Shown: positions 1 to 6,437 of the stretch, piece after piece
How positions within the stretch are numbered: the first letter of the stretch is position 1
Layout of the letters: the number at the start of each line of letters is the position of its first letter
Source: Muribaculaceae bacterium
GTDB lineage: Bacteria > Bacteroidota > Bacteroidia > Bacteroidales > Muribaculaceae
Direction of reading: 5' to 3'
Length of the DNA: 9,001 nt
Assembly: GCA_009775365.1 (NCBI GenBank)
Contig: VSPM01000095.1
Span: 1-9,001, forward strand
Notes under the pieces: model-generated
What the model saw: the letters and a program-made list of their open reading frames with translations, nothing else
What the model was told of the DNA's origin: nothing
The model's database searches: none
Made by a program: the position numbers and the translations under genes

Positions 1-269
1 CGACCTTGAAAGGCCGCCCAATACTCTATGTCTTTTGCTTGGTTGAAAATCATAAAGTTCTTATCCCGAACTCGCGTCTTTACCGGTTTGGAATCAATGC
101 AGAATACATCTTCGGAGCCATCAATGGCTATGGCTACATCCTTGCGGATTTCTTCTGCAAGTCGAGCCGTCAGCTTGCGTCGGGCATTGAATTGTCTGCG
201 ACTGGTCAGGTTGGGCAAATCCTCCTTACACTCATTGTACAGACGATGAAAAAGAAGATTCTCGCTTTT
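1..269 (-). pseudogene. IS982-like transposase remnant, 5'-truncated and cut by the window edge
   Basis: The minus strand is open from 269 to the left edge (89 codons) and has no start codon; a TGA lies directly upstream at 272-270, preceded by further stops in the same frame. The frame reads KSENLLFHRLYNECKEDLPN, then a Q-F-N-x-R-R-K segment, then CIDSKPV. The order SEN...F..L, a basic (R)xxF(N/H)xxRK segment and an (I/V)DS-P hydrophobic strand is that of IS982-group DDE transposases, where the Asp of the IDS strand is the first catalytic acid. The N-terminal third of the usual protein is missing, so this copy is probably dead. Family assignment rests on recalled motifs only and could be another IS4/IS5-like group. 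Whether the 3' half is intact cannot be seen. Confidence 0.6.
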
Positions 270-642
270 TCAACATTGTTCTATTACACAGAATCACTAA
301 TGTATATCAGGAACTTATGGCTATCCACTCATGATTTTTGATTCAAAAATGAGAACATAGAACTGAACACCCTACTTAATTTATAAAAAATCGCATATGA
401 TTTTTGAGTTCGTTCCTTAAAATTTGGAGTGCGCTACAAGGGTGAAAAAAGGAGTAGCCGCCCCTAAAATATGTCTGATGGCTCAATCGGCTGTGACTCT
501 CTCTTGCGATGCTTCGCGCGGCATACGAGTGTTGTAGATTAAATTTGCATCTTGCCGAATAATAGGGAGTCATAATGGCGACAGAGGTGCTCGGAAGAGG
601 TTTTTTAGTGTCGTTTTTTGTAGAAATCACATTGTTTTTCAC
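270..642. other. Gene-poor leader between transposase remnant and MATE gene
   Basis: I see no convincing gene here. The left part (270-420) is AT-rich and frame-broken. It holds a small inverted repeat (ATTTTTG-ATT-CAAAAAT, 334-350) and an 11-base direct repeat, ATGATTTTTGA, at 331-341 and 397-407. The middle part (420-600) is more GC-balanced. A 95-codon minus-strand open frame crosses it, but it has an odd Ser/Arg/His-rich composition and covers the promoter of the next gene, so I do not call it. A consensus-like -7 element, TAAATTTGC, sits at 540-548 without a well-spaced -33 partner. The stretch may be insertion-sequence debris plus a long leader for the MATE gene. Confidence 0.5.
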
Positions 643-651
643 TAACTTTGC
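617..651 (+). promoter_or_regulatory. Bacteroidetes-type promoter for the MATE gene
   Basis: TAACTTTGC at 643-651 matches the Bacteroidetes sigma-ABfr -7 consensus TAnnTTTG. A TTTG at 617-620 can serve as the -33 element with a gap of 22 bases, slightly longer than the usual 19-21. The start codon at 678 lies 26 bases after the -7 box, leaving a short leader. The match is by eye. Confidence 0.5.
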
Positions 652-677
652 AATCGAAACCAATCATGTAGCCGAGG

Positions 678-2051
678 ATGAAAGGAATAATCCGTAAACT
701 CACGCCTGAAACCTATTTGCAGTCTTACCTGAGCCTGCTGCGACTTGGCGTGCCTGTTCTCGTGACTCAGCTGGGGGTGATTGTGGTGAGTTTTGCCGAC
801 ACGATGATGGTGGGCGCCTACGGGCTCGACGAGCTGGCTGCCGCAGCTTTTGTCAACAGCCTTTTCCTTGTGGCCACAGTCATGCTCATGGGATTTGCCG
901 GGGGCGTGACCCCTCTGATCGGGGCTCTCTATGGCAGGGGGGAGCATGAAGAGGGGGGAAGAATGCTTCGCGGGGCCTTGCAGGTGAATCTTATTGTGGC
1001 CTTATCGTTCACGGTGATTATGAGTGGATTGTATTTCTTTCTCGACAAGTTCGGGCAGGATCCCGACTTGCTTCCGCTCGCCAGAAAGTATTATCTGATA
1101 ATACTCTGCACCATGGTGCCGATGGCCGTGTTCAACTGTTTTCAGCAGGCGGCGAACTGCACCACCGACACGGCCACTCCTATGTGGCTTATTCTCGGGG
1201 CCGATGTACTTAACATCTGCGGCAATTATCTGCTGATTTTCGGAAAGTTCGGCTTCCCGGAGCTCGGCCTTGCCGGGGCCGGGATAAGCACATTGATTGC
1301 CAGGACCCTGTGTGCTGTGGCAATAGTGGTGGTTTTTGCCATGCGCAAGCGCTACAGGGTGTATTGGAGATCAGTTGTGGGCAGCCATGCCGAGGGTCGC
1401 AGGCGTTATCGCGTGTGGGTGACGTCATATCCGTTGATGATCCAAAGCGGCGTGGAGTGCGGCCTTTGGTCGTTCGGGGCGGTTGTGAGCGGATGGTTCG
1501 GCAAGGTGCAGCTCGCAGCTTATCAAGTGATGAACACGATTGCCCAGCTGGGATATATGACATATATGGGATTCGGATGGGCCACGTCGATAAGGGTGGC
1601 TAACTTTACAGGGGTCGAAGACATCAACGGCATTCGCCGCATCACTTGCGCCGGCCTTCATATGGTGCTGGCTCTCGCCACGCTGGTGTCGGTTGTGTTC
1701 CTGTTCTTCACGGAGCCGCTTGTTCATCTGTTCACTCCCGACGCCAATGTGGCCGTGCAGGCGCTTCTTCTTGTGGTGCCGCTGATTCTTTATCAGTATT
1801 GCGATGCGGTGCAGCTCACATATGTCAACGCCCTTCGAGGCACTTCCGTGGTTAAGCCGCTGCTGTGGATTTCCATAGTCAGCTATCTTTTCGTCGGGAT
1901 TCCGCTTCTGCTTTTTATGGCAGTGACGCTCGACATGGCAACGCAAGGCGTGTATTTCAGTTTCTCAGGTGCGCTTCTCACAGCGTCGGTGCTGCTTATT
2001 GTGGCATTTAATCGCGTATTGAGGCAAAAAGAAAGGGAAAAAGTTGAATAA
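678..2051 (+). CDS. NorM-type MATE family multidrug efflux transporter
   Basis: This is a 457-residue polytopic inner-membrane protein, the usual length for a MATE exporter, with hydrophobic segments throughout consistent with 12 helices in two six-helix halves. Exporters of this family move cationic drugs and dyes out of the cell in exchange for Na+ or H+. The first helix carries FADTMMVG (Asp41), the seventh-helix region has QSGVECGLW (Glu260), and the tenth-helix region has YCDAVQLTYVNALRG (Asp376). From memory, these align with the three acidic cation-coupling residues of Vibrio NorM (Asp36, Glu255, Asp371), which supports the NorM branch and an active carrier. GLAGAGIST near residue 197 is another family signature. 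ATG at 678 is preceded by GCCGAGG. It is followed by parA on the same strand after 93 bases with its own promoter-like element, so it is probably a separate transcript. Substrates cannot be inferred. Confidence 0.9.
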   Translation: MKGIIRKLTPETYLQSYLSLLRLGVPVLVTQLGVIVVSFADTMMVGAYGLDELAAAAFVNSLFLVATVMLMGFAGGVTPLIGALYGRGEHEEGGRMLRGALQVNLIVALSFTVIMSGLYFFLDKFGQDPDLLPLARKYYLIILCTMVPMAVFNCFQQAANCTTDTATPMWLILGADVLNICGNYLLIFGKFGFPELGLAGAGISTLIARTLCAVAIVVVFAMRKRYRVYWRSVVGSHAEGRRRYRVWVTSYPLMIQSGVECGLWSFGAVVSGWFGKVQLAAYQVMNTIAQLGYMTYMGFGWATSIRVANFTGVEDINGIRRITCAGLHMVLALATLVSVVFLFFTEPLVHLFTPDANVAVQALLLVVPLILYQYCDAVQLTYVNALRGTSVVKPLLWISIVSYLFVGIPLLLFMAVTLDMATQGVYFSFSGALLTASVLLIVAFNRVLRQKEREKVE

Positions 2052-2083
2052 AACAGCGCTGTTAAGACACTTTAATATTTAAA
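2052..2083. repeat. Two short dyads between MATE stop and parA promoter
   Basis: Directly after the MATE stop codon is a perfect 12-base palindrome, AACAGCGCTGTT (2052-2063). Eight bases on is TTTAA-TAT-TTAAA (2071-2083). The first could be an operator or a very short hairpin; it has no U-run, so it is a poor terminator. It does not match the canonical parS core. Its place just upstream of the parA promoter makes autoregulatory binding by a dimeric protein possible, but that is inference. Confidence 0.35.
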
Positions 2084-2117
2084 ATTGTGAATTGTCAAAG
2101 AAAAATTATTACTTTGC
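2084..2117 (+). promoter_or_regulatory. Probable promoter of the parAB cluster
   Basis: TTACTTTGC at 2109-2117 resembles the Bacteroidetes -7 box TAnnTTTG with one mismatch. ATTG at 2084-2087 lies 21 bases upstream, a normal spacing for the -33 element. The parA ATG at 2145 follows after 27 bases. The region is AT-rich, as is usual for promoters in this phylum. Confidence 0.45.
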
Positions 2118-2144
2118 ATTCCAAATCAATATCATAAGATAGCA

Positions 2145-2921
2145 ATGGGTAAAATCATAGCAATCGCCAATCAGAAAGGGGGTGTGGGAAAGACCACAAC
2201 CGCCTTCAATCTGGGCTCATGTCTGGCCGCCGACGGGAAGAAGGTGCTTCTCGTTGATGCCGACCCTCAGGCGAATGCAACTTCGGGACTCGGCGTGGTG
2301 CCGGAAGAATCGCAACTTTCAATCTACGAATGCCTCGTAGACGGCGAGCCGGCTGCCACTGCGGTTATGCCTACATGTGTGGAAGGGCTTGAGATCATAT
2401 GCTCGCGCATTGACCTTGTTGGCGCAGAAGTGGAGCTTATGAACCTGCGCGACCGTGAAAGGGCGCTTTCCAAGGTGCTTGAGCCGCTTCGAGACAATTA
2501 TGACTTCATACTGATTGACTGCAGCCCCTCGCTCGGAATCATCACAGTCAATGCGTTGTCGGCGGCCGATTCGGTTATTATTCCCGTGCAGGCCGAGTAT
2601 TTTGCTCTCGAAGGCATTTCGCAATTGCTCAACACTGTGCGCATAATAAAGAGCCGCCTGCGCCCGCAGCTGGAGATTGAGGGTTTCCTGCTCACGATGT
2701 ATGACGCCCGCCTCCGCCTCGCAAACCAGATTTTTGAAGAGCTTAAAGGCCATTTCGGCGACATGGTGTTCACCACTGTGATTCCACGCAACATCAAACT
2801 GTCGGAGTCTCCGAGCCACGGCCTTCCCGTGATTCTCTACGACGCGGAAAGCCGGGGGGCAATCGCCTATGGGCAGCTTGCCAGGGAGCTTGTGGCCCGC
2901 AACCGCAGGAAAAAAACCTGA
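2145..2921 (+). CDS. parA: Chromosome partitioning ATPase ParA/Soj
   Basis: This 258-residue cytoplasmic ATPase has the length of chromosomal (short) ParA proteins, without the N-terminal helix-turn-helix of plasmid ParA. Residues 11-19 form the deviant Walker A motif KGGVGKTTT with its signature Lys. Residues 36-42 (LVDADPQ) are the switch I strand, and FILIDCSPSLG (121-131) is Walker B/switch II. The C-terminal PRNIKLSESPSHGLPV (214-229) and Y-D-x-x-S-x-G-A-x-A-Y are conserved in the family. ATP-bound ParA dimers coat the nucleoid, and ParB at the origin stimulates their hydrolysis, which moves sister origins apart. parB starts 41 bases downstream on the same strand. The ATG start is well placed, since the conserved sequence begins at residue 3. 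Confidence 0.95.
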   Translation: MGKIIAIANQKGGVGKTTTAFNLGSCLAADGKKVLLVDADPQANATSGLGVVPEESQLSIYECLVDGEPAATAVMPTCVEGLEIICSRIDLVGAEVELMNLRDRERALSKVLEPLRDNYDFILIDCSPSLGIITVNALSAADSVIIPVQAEYFALEGISQLLNTVRIIKSRLRPQLEIEGFLLTMYDARLRLANQIFEELKGHFGDMVFTTVIPRNIKLSESPSHGLPVILYDAESRGAIAYGQLARELVARNRRKKT

Positions 2922-2962
2922 CCGGCTATGCCGACAATCTAACCTAAACAGAACATATCGAC

Positions 2963-3841
2963 ATGTCTTTGAAAAGAAACGCATTGGGAAGGGGGCTTGA
3001 CTCCCTGATCTCGATGAACGACATACAGACCGGAGGGTCTTCGGCCATAAATGAAATAGAGGTTGACCTCATTTCTCCGAATCCAGAGCAGCCTCGGCGC
3101 ACATTTGACGAGGAGACTCTCGAAGAGCTTGCGACCTCTATCCGTGAACTTGGCATCATCCAGCCTCTGTCGCTGCGCGACGCGGGCGACGGCACATATC
3201 AGATCATAGCAGGAGAGCGTCGCTGGCGCGCCGCGAAACTCGCGGGGATTGCCACGGTGCCGGCATATGTGCGCACGGCTTCTGATTCCGAAGTGACCGA
3301 GATGGCCCTGATTGAGAATATTCAGCGTGAAGACCTCAACGCAATTGAGGTGGCTCTCGCTTTCAGGAAACTGATCGACACTTACGACCTTACACAAGAC
3401 CGGCTTTCGGAGCGCCTTGGCAAAAAGCGTGCCACGGTGGCAAACCATCTCCGTCTTCTTAAACTCCCGGCAGAGATTCAGCTCGGGTTGCGCGACCATA
3501 AGCTCGACATGGGCCATGCGCGCGCATTGCTGTCGGTGACCGACCCCAAGCGGCAGCTGAAACTCTATAACCAGGTTGTAAAAGAGGGCCTGTCGGTGAG
3601 AAGAGTGGAGGAGCTTGCAAGAGAGATGGAGCAGGAAAAGAGCGACTCTGTGCAGAAGGAGGAACGACAGCAGGCCGACAACACGCCTTACGATTCTTTC
3701 GTGAAGCACCTTTCGGCATGTTTCCCGACTCCGGTGAAATTTGCGAGAAAAGCTGATGGCAAAGGGTCGATCACACTGAAGTTCTCGTCAGACGAGGAAC
3801 TGAAGGCGCTCATGGACATACTCGGAAACATGCGGCAATGA
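2963..3841 (+). CDS. parB: Chromosome partitioning protein ParB/Spo0J
   Basis: This is a 292-residue DNA-binding CTPase. Residues 8-15 (LGRGLDSL) form the N-terminal motif that in the family binds ParA and stimulates its ATPase. Residues 33-104 are the ParB/Srx CTP-binding domain, with NPEQPRR (40-46) and GERRWRA (84-90). ENIQRED (118-124) is the conserved box III. A helix-turn-helix around residues 143-168 (LTQDRLSERLGKKRATVANH) should read parS. The C-terminal domain (about 242-292) is the dimerisation module, reached through a charged Glu/Lys/Gln-rich linker (about 217-240). ParB loads at parS near the origin, spreads as a CTP-dependent clamp, and recruits ParA and SMC. The gene follows parA by 41 bases, and only 4 bases separate it from the next gene, so the three are probably cotranscribed. 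Confidence 0.95.
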   Translation: MSLKRNALGRGLDSLISMNDIQTGGSSAINEIEVDLISPNPEQPRRTFDEETLEELATSIRELGIIQPLSLRDAGDGTYQIIAGERRWRAAKLAGIATVPAYVRTASDSEVTEMALIENIQREDLNAIEVALAFRKLIDTYDLTQDRLSERLGKKRATVANHLRLLKLPAEIQLGLRDHKLDMGHARALLSVTDPKRQLKLYNQVVKEGLSVRRVEELAREMEQEKSDSVQKEERQQADNTPYDSFVKHLSACFPTPVKFARKADGKGSITLKFSSDEELKALMDILGNMRQ

Positions 3842-3845
3842 CATT

Positions 3846-4625
3846 ATGCGCAGTCGAAGCAATCATATAAATCTGAGGAGTGTGCTTCACATGGCGGGAG
3901 CATGCATAAGCCACCGCCTTCCGGCGATGCTCGCAGTCGTTATGCTCCAGTTTTTCTGGCAGGCGGCTTTCGGCCAGATAGTGGAAAATGCCGCATCCGA
4001 CTCCACTGCCTATCTCGATGCCGAATTGCTTGTGAGAGAGCCGCCGGCTGATTCCTACGACGAGGCCGCCGACACTGTTCAGACAGTGGTCACAGCCGAC
4101 AATCTTCCTTATGGCCTTGCAGGGAAGAAAGAGTTTAACCCGTCGCCCGACAGGGCGGTGTGGTTGTCGGCGCTGTTTCCCGGGCTCGGGCAGATCTACA
4201 ACAGGCGCTACTGGAAACTCCCTATTGTCGTGGGTGGTTTTATGGGGCTTGGATATGCCACGAACTGGAATAACGGCCAGCTGAAGGATTACACGCAGGC
4301 ATATCGCGACCTCATGGACAACGACCCCGCCACAAACTCCTACATGAATTTTTTCCCTTCCACCACAAAGGAGGAGGACCTTGATAAAAACTGGCTCACC
4401 AACACCATGAGGACGCGTCGCGATTTCTATCGCCGCAACCGCGACCTCTGCATCATTGCTTGTGTGGGACTTTATCTTATCTGCATGATCGACGCTTATG
4501 TCGATGCATCTTTGGCTCATTTCGACATCTCGCCCGACCTCTCGCTGGAATGGGAGCCGGCTGTGATTGTCAATCCTGCCGACCGTCAGGTCAGCGTGGG
4601 TGTGAACTGGGCTTTTAATTTTTAG
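3846..4625 (+). CDS. DUF5683 domain protein, secreted or membrane-associated
   Basis: The protein has 259 residues from ATG 3846, four bases after the parB stop. A signal-like hydrophobic stretch (about residues 25-43, ending AAFGQ) lies unusually far from this start, so translation may begin at Met16 (3891) or Met28 (3927); the near-contact with parB favours 3846 only by position. The conserved core starts at residue 100 with SPDRAVWLSALFPGLGQIYN, followed by RRYWKLPIVVGG, the signature I associate with DUF5683. There is a hydrophobic segment at about 125-139 and a second at 201-218 (LCIIACVGLYLICMID). The C-terminus, ending VGVNWAFNF, resembles an envelope beta-strand. The function is unknown. 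Adjacency to parB and to a lytic transglycosylase is, as I recall, widely conserved in Bacteroidetes and suggests a link between segregation and envelope growth (inference). Confidence 0.8.
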   Translation: MRSRSNHINLRSVLHMAGACISHRLPAMLAVVMLQFFWQAAFGQIVENAASDSTAYLDAELLVREPPADSYDEAADTVQTVVTADNLPYGLAGKKEFNPSPDRAVWLSALFPGLGQIYNRRYWKLPIVVGGFMGLGYATNWNNGQLKDYTQAYRDLMDNDPATNSYMNFFPSTTKEEDLDKNWLTNTMRTRRDFYRRNRDLCIIACVGLYLICMIDAYVDASLAHFDISPDLSLEWEPAVIVNPADRQVSVGVNWAFNF

Positions 4626-4720
4626 TTATCGGATTTCAGGCTTTGGCCGCCAGGGGGCATAGCCTCAGGTTTATCGGGCGGTTATTGTCTGAGGTCATTT
4701 AGTTGTTAGCGTTACCCGAC

Positions 4721-6370
4721 ATGAAAAGACGTTTTTTCACATTTCTGTTGGCGGCGGCCGTTTTGTCAGGCGTTGCCAAGAATAATAATAAGCAGAATGT
4801 GCTTGATTTGAAAACGAGCATAACTGATTCCGCGATAGTATATCCGGAGAGTTTCGAGGCCGACACCCAGAAACTTCTGGAAAGTTGGTTCATAAAGAAT
4901 TATACGGCATCCGACAACCGTTATGCCACAGAGCCGGATGTGGATGTCTCCGACGAGGAGATGGTCAAGCGTCTTTCCGCACTCCCCACGGTGATAGAGA
5001 TGCCCTACAATCAGATTGTGCGCAGCTACATCGACCGCTACACCAAGAAGGGCCGCGCACAGATAGCAGCCGTATTGGGGCTAAGTCTATACTATATGCC
5101 CATTTTCGAGCAGGCTCTTGAAGAACAGGGGCTTCCGCTCGAATTGAAATATCTCCCCATAATTGAATCAGGCCTGAACCCGAATGCCGTGTCAAAGCAT
5201 GGCGCCACGGGGCTGTGGCAATTCATGCTCGGCACTGCCAAGGGCCTCGGCCTTGAGGTGACAAGCCTTGTAGATGAGCGGCGCGACCCTTATGTGTCTT
5301 CGGAGCGTGCCGCCTCATATCTTAAAGACCTGTATGCCACATATGGCGACTGGTCGCTTGCCATCGCGGCGTATAACTGCGGCCCGGGAAATGTGAACAA
5401 GGCCATCCGCCGCGCCGGAGGTGAGGCCAAGGATCATGACTTCTGGTCAATCTACAACTATCTTTCGCCGGAGACAAGGGGGTATGTGCCTATGTTTATA
5501 GCCGCCAATTATGTCATGACATATTATCCCGAGCATAACATCTCGCCGGTGCTCCCTGTGAAACCTTTGGTGATGGACACTCTTCAGGTTGCCAACAGGG
5601 TGCATTTCAACCAGATTTCGAAGGTGCTTGACATCCCGGTGGAGGAATTGAGAATCCTGAATCCTCAATTCAGGGCGGATGTGATTCCGGGCACTCCCGA
5701 ATCGCCCTACACTCTTATTCTGCCGTCGCAGCAGATTCATGCCTATCTTATGAGTGAAAAGGAGATTCATAATTTTGAGCCTGACAAATACGGGAGGCGC
5801 GGCACAGTCGATCCGGGCGAGGTGCCGGCCGACGCTATGCTTGCAGTGGAAGGCACGGAGGTGTGGCCTGACGACATGGGTGAGGCCGATGTGGCTTTTG
5901 CCGCCACTCAGGGGAAGGCATCAGTCATAATGCATAAAGTTGTGGCCGGAGAGAGCCTTGCATCGATTGCTGAGCAATATGGAGTGACGCCGGCTGAAAT
6001 AAAGGCAAGCAACAATCTGCGCAGAAACGCTGTGAGAGTCGGCCAGCAGTTGAGGATTTCAACATCTTCGCCGCAGGCAGTGATGGAGACAACCGTGGCG
6101 GCGGTCACCGGCAAGTCGAAAGCATCGGCATCCAAGAAAAAGTCAAAGGCTAAAACCCAGACAAAGAAATCAGGCCCCATCACCCACAAACTCAGGAACG
6201 GCGAAAGCCTGTCGTCATTGTCAAAGAAATATGGCGTGAGCATTGCCGAAATCAAGAAGGCTAACGGCATGACCAACGACAAGCTTCGCGCCGGAAAGAC
6301 CATAAAGATTCCGGCCAAGACCACAGCAAAGAAGTCGGGCAAGAAGAAATCTAAAAAGAGGCGTCGTTGA
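4721..6370 (+). CDS. Membrane-bound lytic murein transglycosylase with LysM domains (MltD-like)
   Basis: I place the start at ATG 4721 because it gives a clean signal peptide (MKRRFFTFLLAAAVLSGVA); an in-frame TTG at 4703 would add six residues and is less likely. The protein has 549 residues and no lipobox Cys. The family 23 transglycosylase domain spans about 115-265: PIIESGLNPNAVSKHGATGLWQF holds the catalytic Glu149, with GATGLWQFM at 161-169 and AAYNCGPGNV at 216-225. It cleaves peptidoglycan between MurNAc and GlcNAc, leaving 1,6-anhydro ends, in the periplasm. A divergent LysM-like segment lies at about 290-335, and two clear LysM domains at about 404-446 and 487-531 bind glycan. They are joined by a Lys/Ser/Thr/Ala-rich linker (462-485) and followed by a strongly basic tail (532-549, ending KKSKKRRR). 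The gene is 95 bases from the preceding one and ends at a strong terminator. Confidence 0.9.
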   Translation: MKRRFFTFLLAAAVLSGVAKNNNKQNVLDLKTSITDSAIVYPESFEADTQKLLESWFIKNYTASDNRYATEPDVDVSDEEMVKRLSALPTVIEMPYNQIVRSYIDRYTKKGRAQIAAVLGLSLYYMPIFEQALEEQGLPLELKYLPIIESGLNPNAVSKHGATGLWQFMLGTAKGLGLEVTSLVDERRDPYVSSERAASYLKDLYATYGDWSLAIAAYNCGPGNVNKAIRRAGGEAKDHDFWSIYNYLSPETRGYVPMFIAANYVMTYYPEHNISPVLPVKPLVMDTLQVANRVHFNQISKVLDIPVEELRILNPQFRADVIPGTPESPYTLILPSQQIHAYLMSEKEIHNFEPDKYGRRGTVDPGEVPADAMLAVEGTEVWPDDMGEADVAFAATQGKASVIMHKVVAGESLASIAEQYGVTPAEIKASNNLRRNAVRVGQQLRISTSSPQAVMETTVAAVTGKSKASASKKKSKAKTQTKKSGPITHKLRNGESLSSLSKKYGVSIAEIKKANGMTNDKLRAGKTIKIPAKTTAKKSGKKKSKKRRR

Positions 6371-6375
6371 CACAC

Positions 6376-6427
6376 ACACGCAATAAAAAACGGGATGACT
6401 CGAGTCATCCCGTTTTTTATTGCGTGT
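6376..6427. terminator. Bidirectional terminator, perfect 52-base palindrome
   Basis: Positions 6376-6401 are the exact reverse complement of 6402-6427, with the centre at GACTCGAGTC. The GC-rich inner stem (CGGGATGACT) is flanked on one side by AAAAAA and on the other by TTTTTT, so each strand yields a hairpin followed by a U-run. It lies between the convergent transglycosylase and slyD genes, five bases after the former's stop and ten bases from the latter's. It should therefore end transcription from both sides. Confidence 0.9.
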
Positions 6428-6437
6428 ACGCCGGTTG

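Noticed and set aside
6..341. 111-codon plus-strand open frame at the left edge
   Set aside because: It is antisense to the IS982-like transposase remnant and has no recognisable motif; the minus-strand reading explains the sequence better.
376..663. 95-codon minus-strand open frame upstream of the MATE gene
   Set aside because: Ser/Arg/His-rich composition, no start context, and it covers the promoter at 617-651. Treated as a chance frame, possibly within a repeat.
1425..1946. 173-codon minus-strand frame inside the MATE gene
   Set aside because: Shadow of a strongly supported transporter gene; His/Arg-rich content is typical of antisense reading.
2319..2984. 221-codon minus-strand frame across parA
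   Set aside because: Antisense shadow of parA, which has all its family motifs.
2939..3709. 256-codon minus-strand frame across parB
   Set aside because: Antisense shadow; the parB reading has complete ParB motifs.
3810..4520. 236-codon minus-strand frame across the DUF5683 gene
   Set aside because: Antisense shadow, with His/Val-rich composition and no family resemblance.
4663..4694. CCTCAG/CTGAGG inverted repeat upstream of the transglycosylase
   Set aside because: Only six pairs with a 20-base loop; not distinguishable from chance and has no U-run.
4703..4720. TTG start for the transglycosylase
   Set aside because: The ATG at 4721 begins a proper signal peptide; the extra six residues would put non-typical residues before its basic start.
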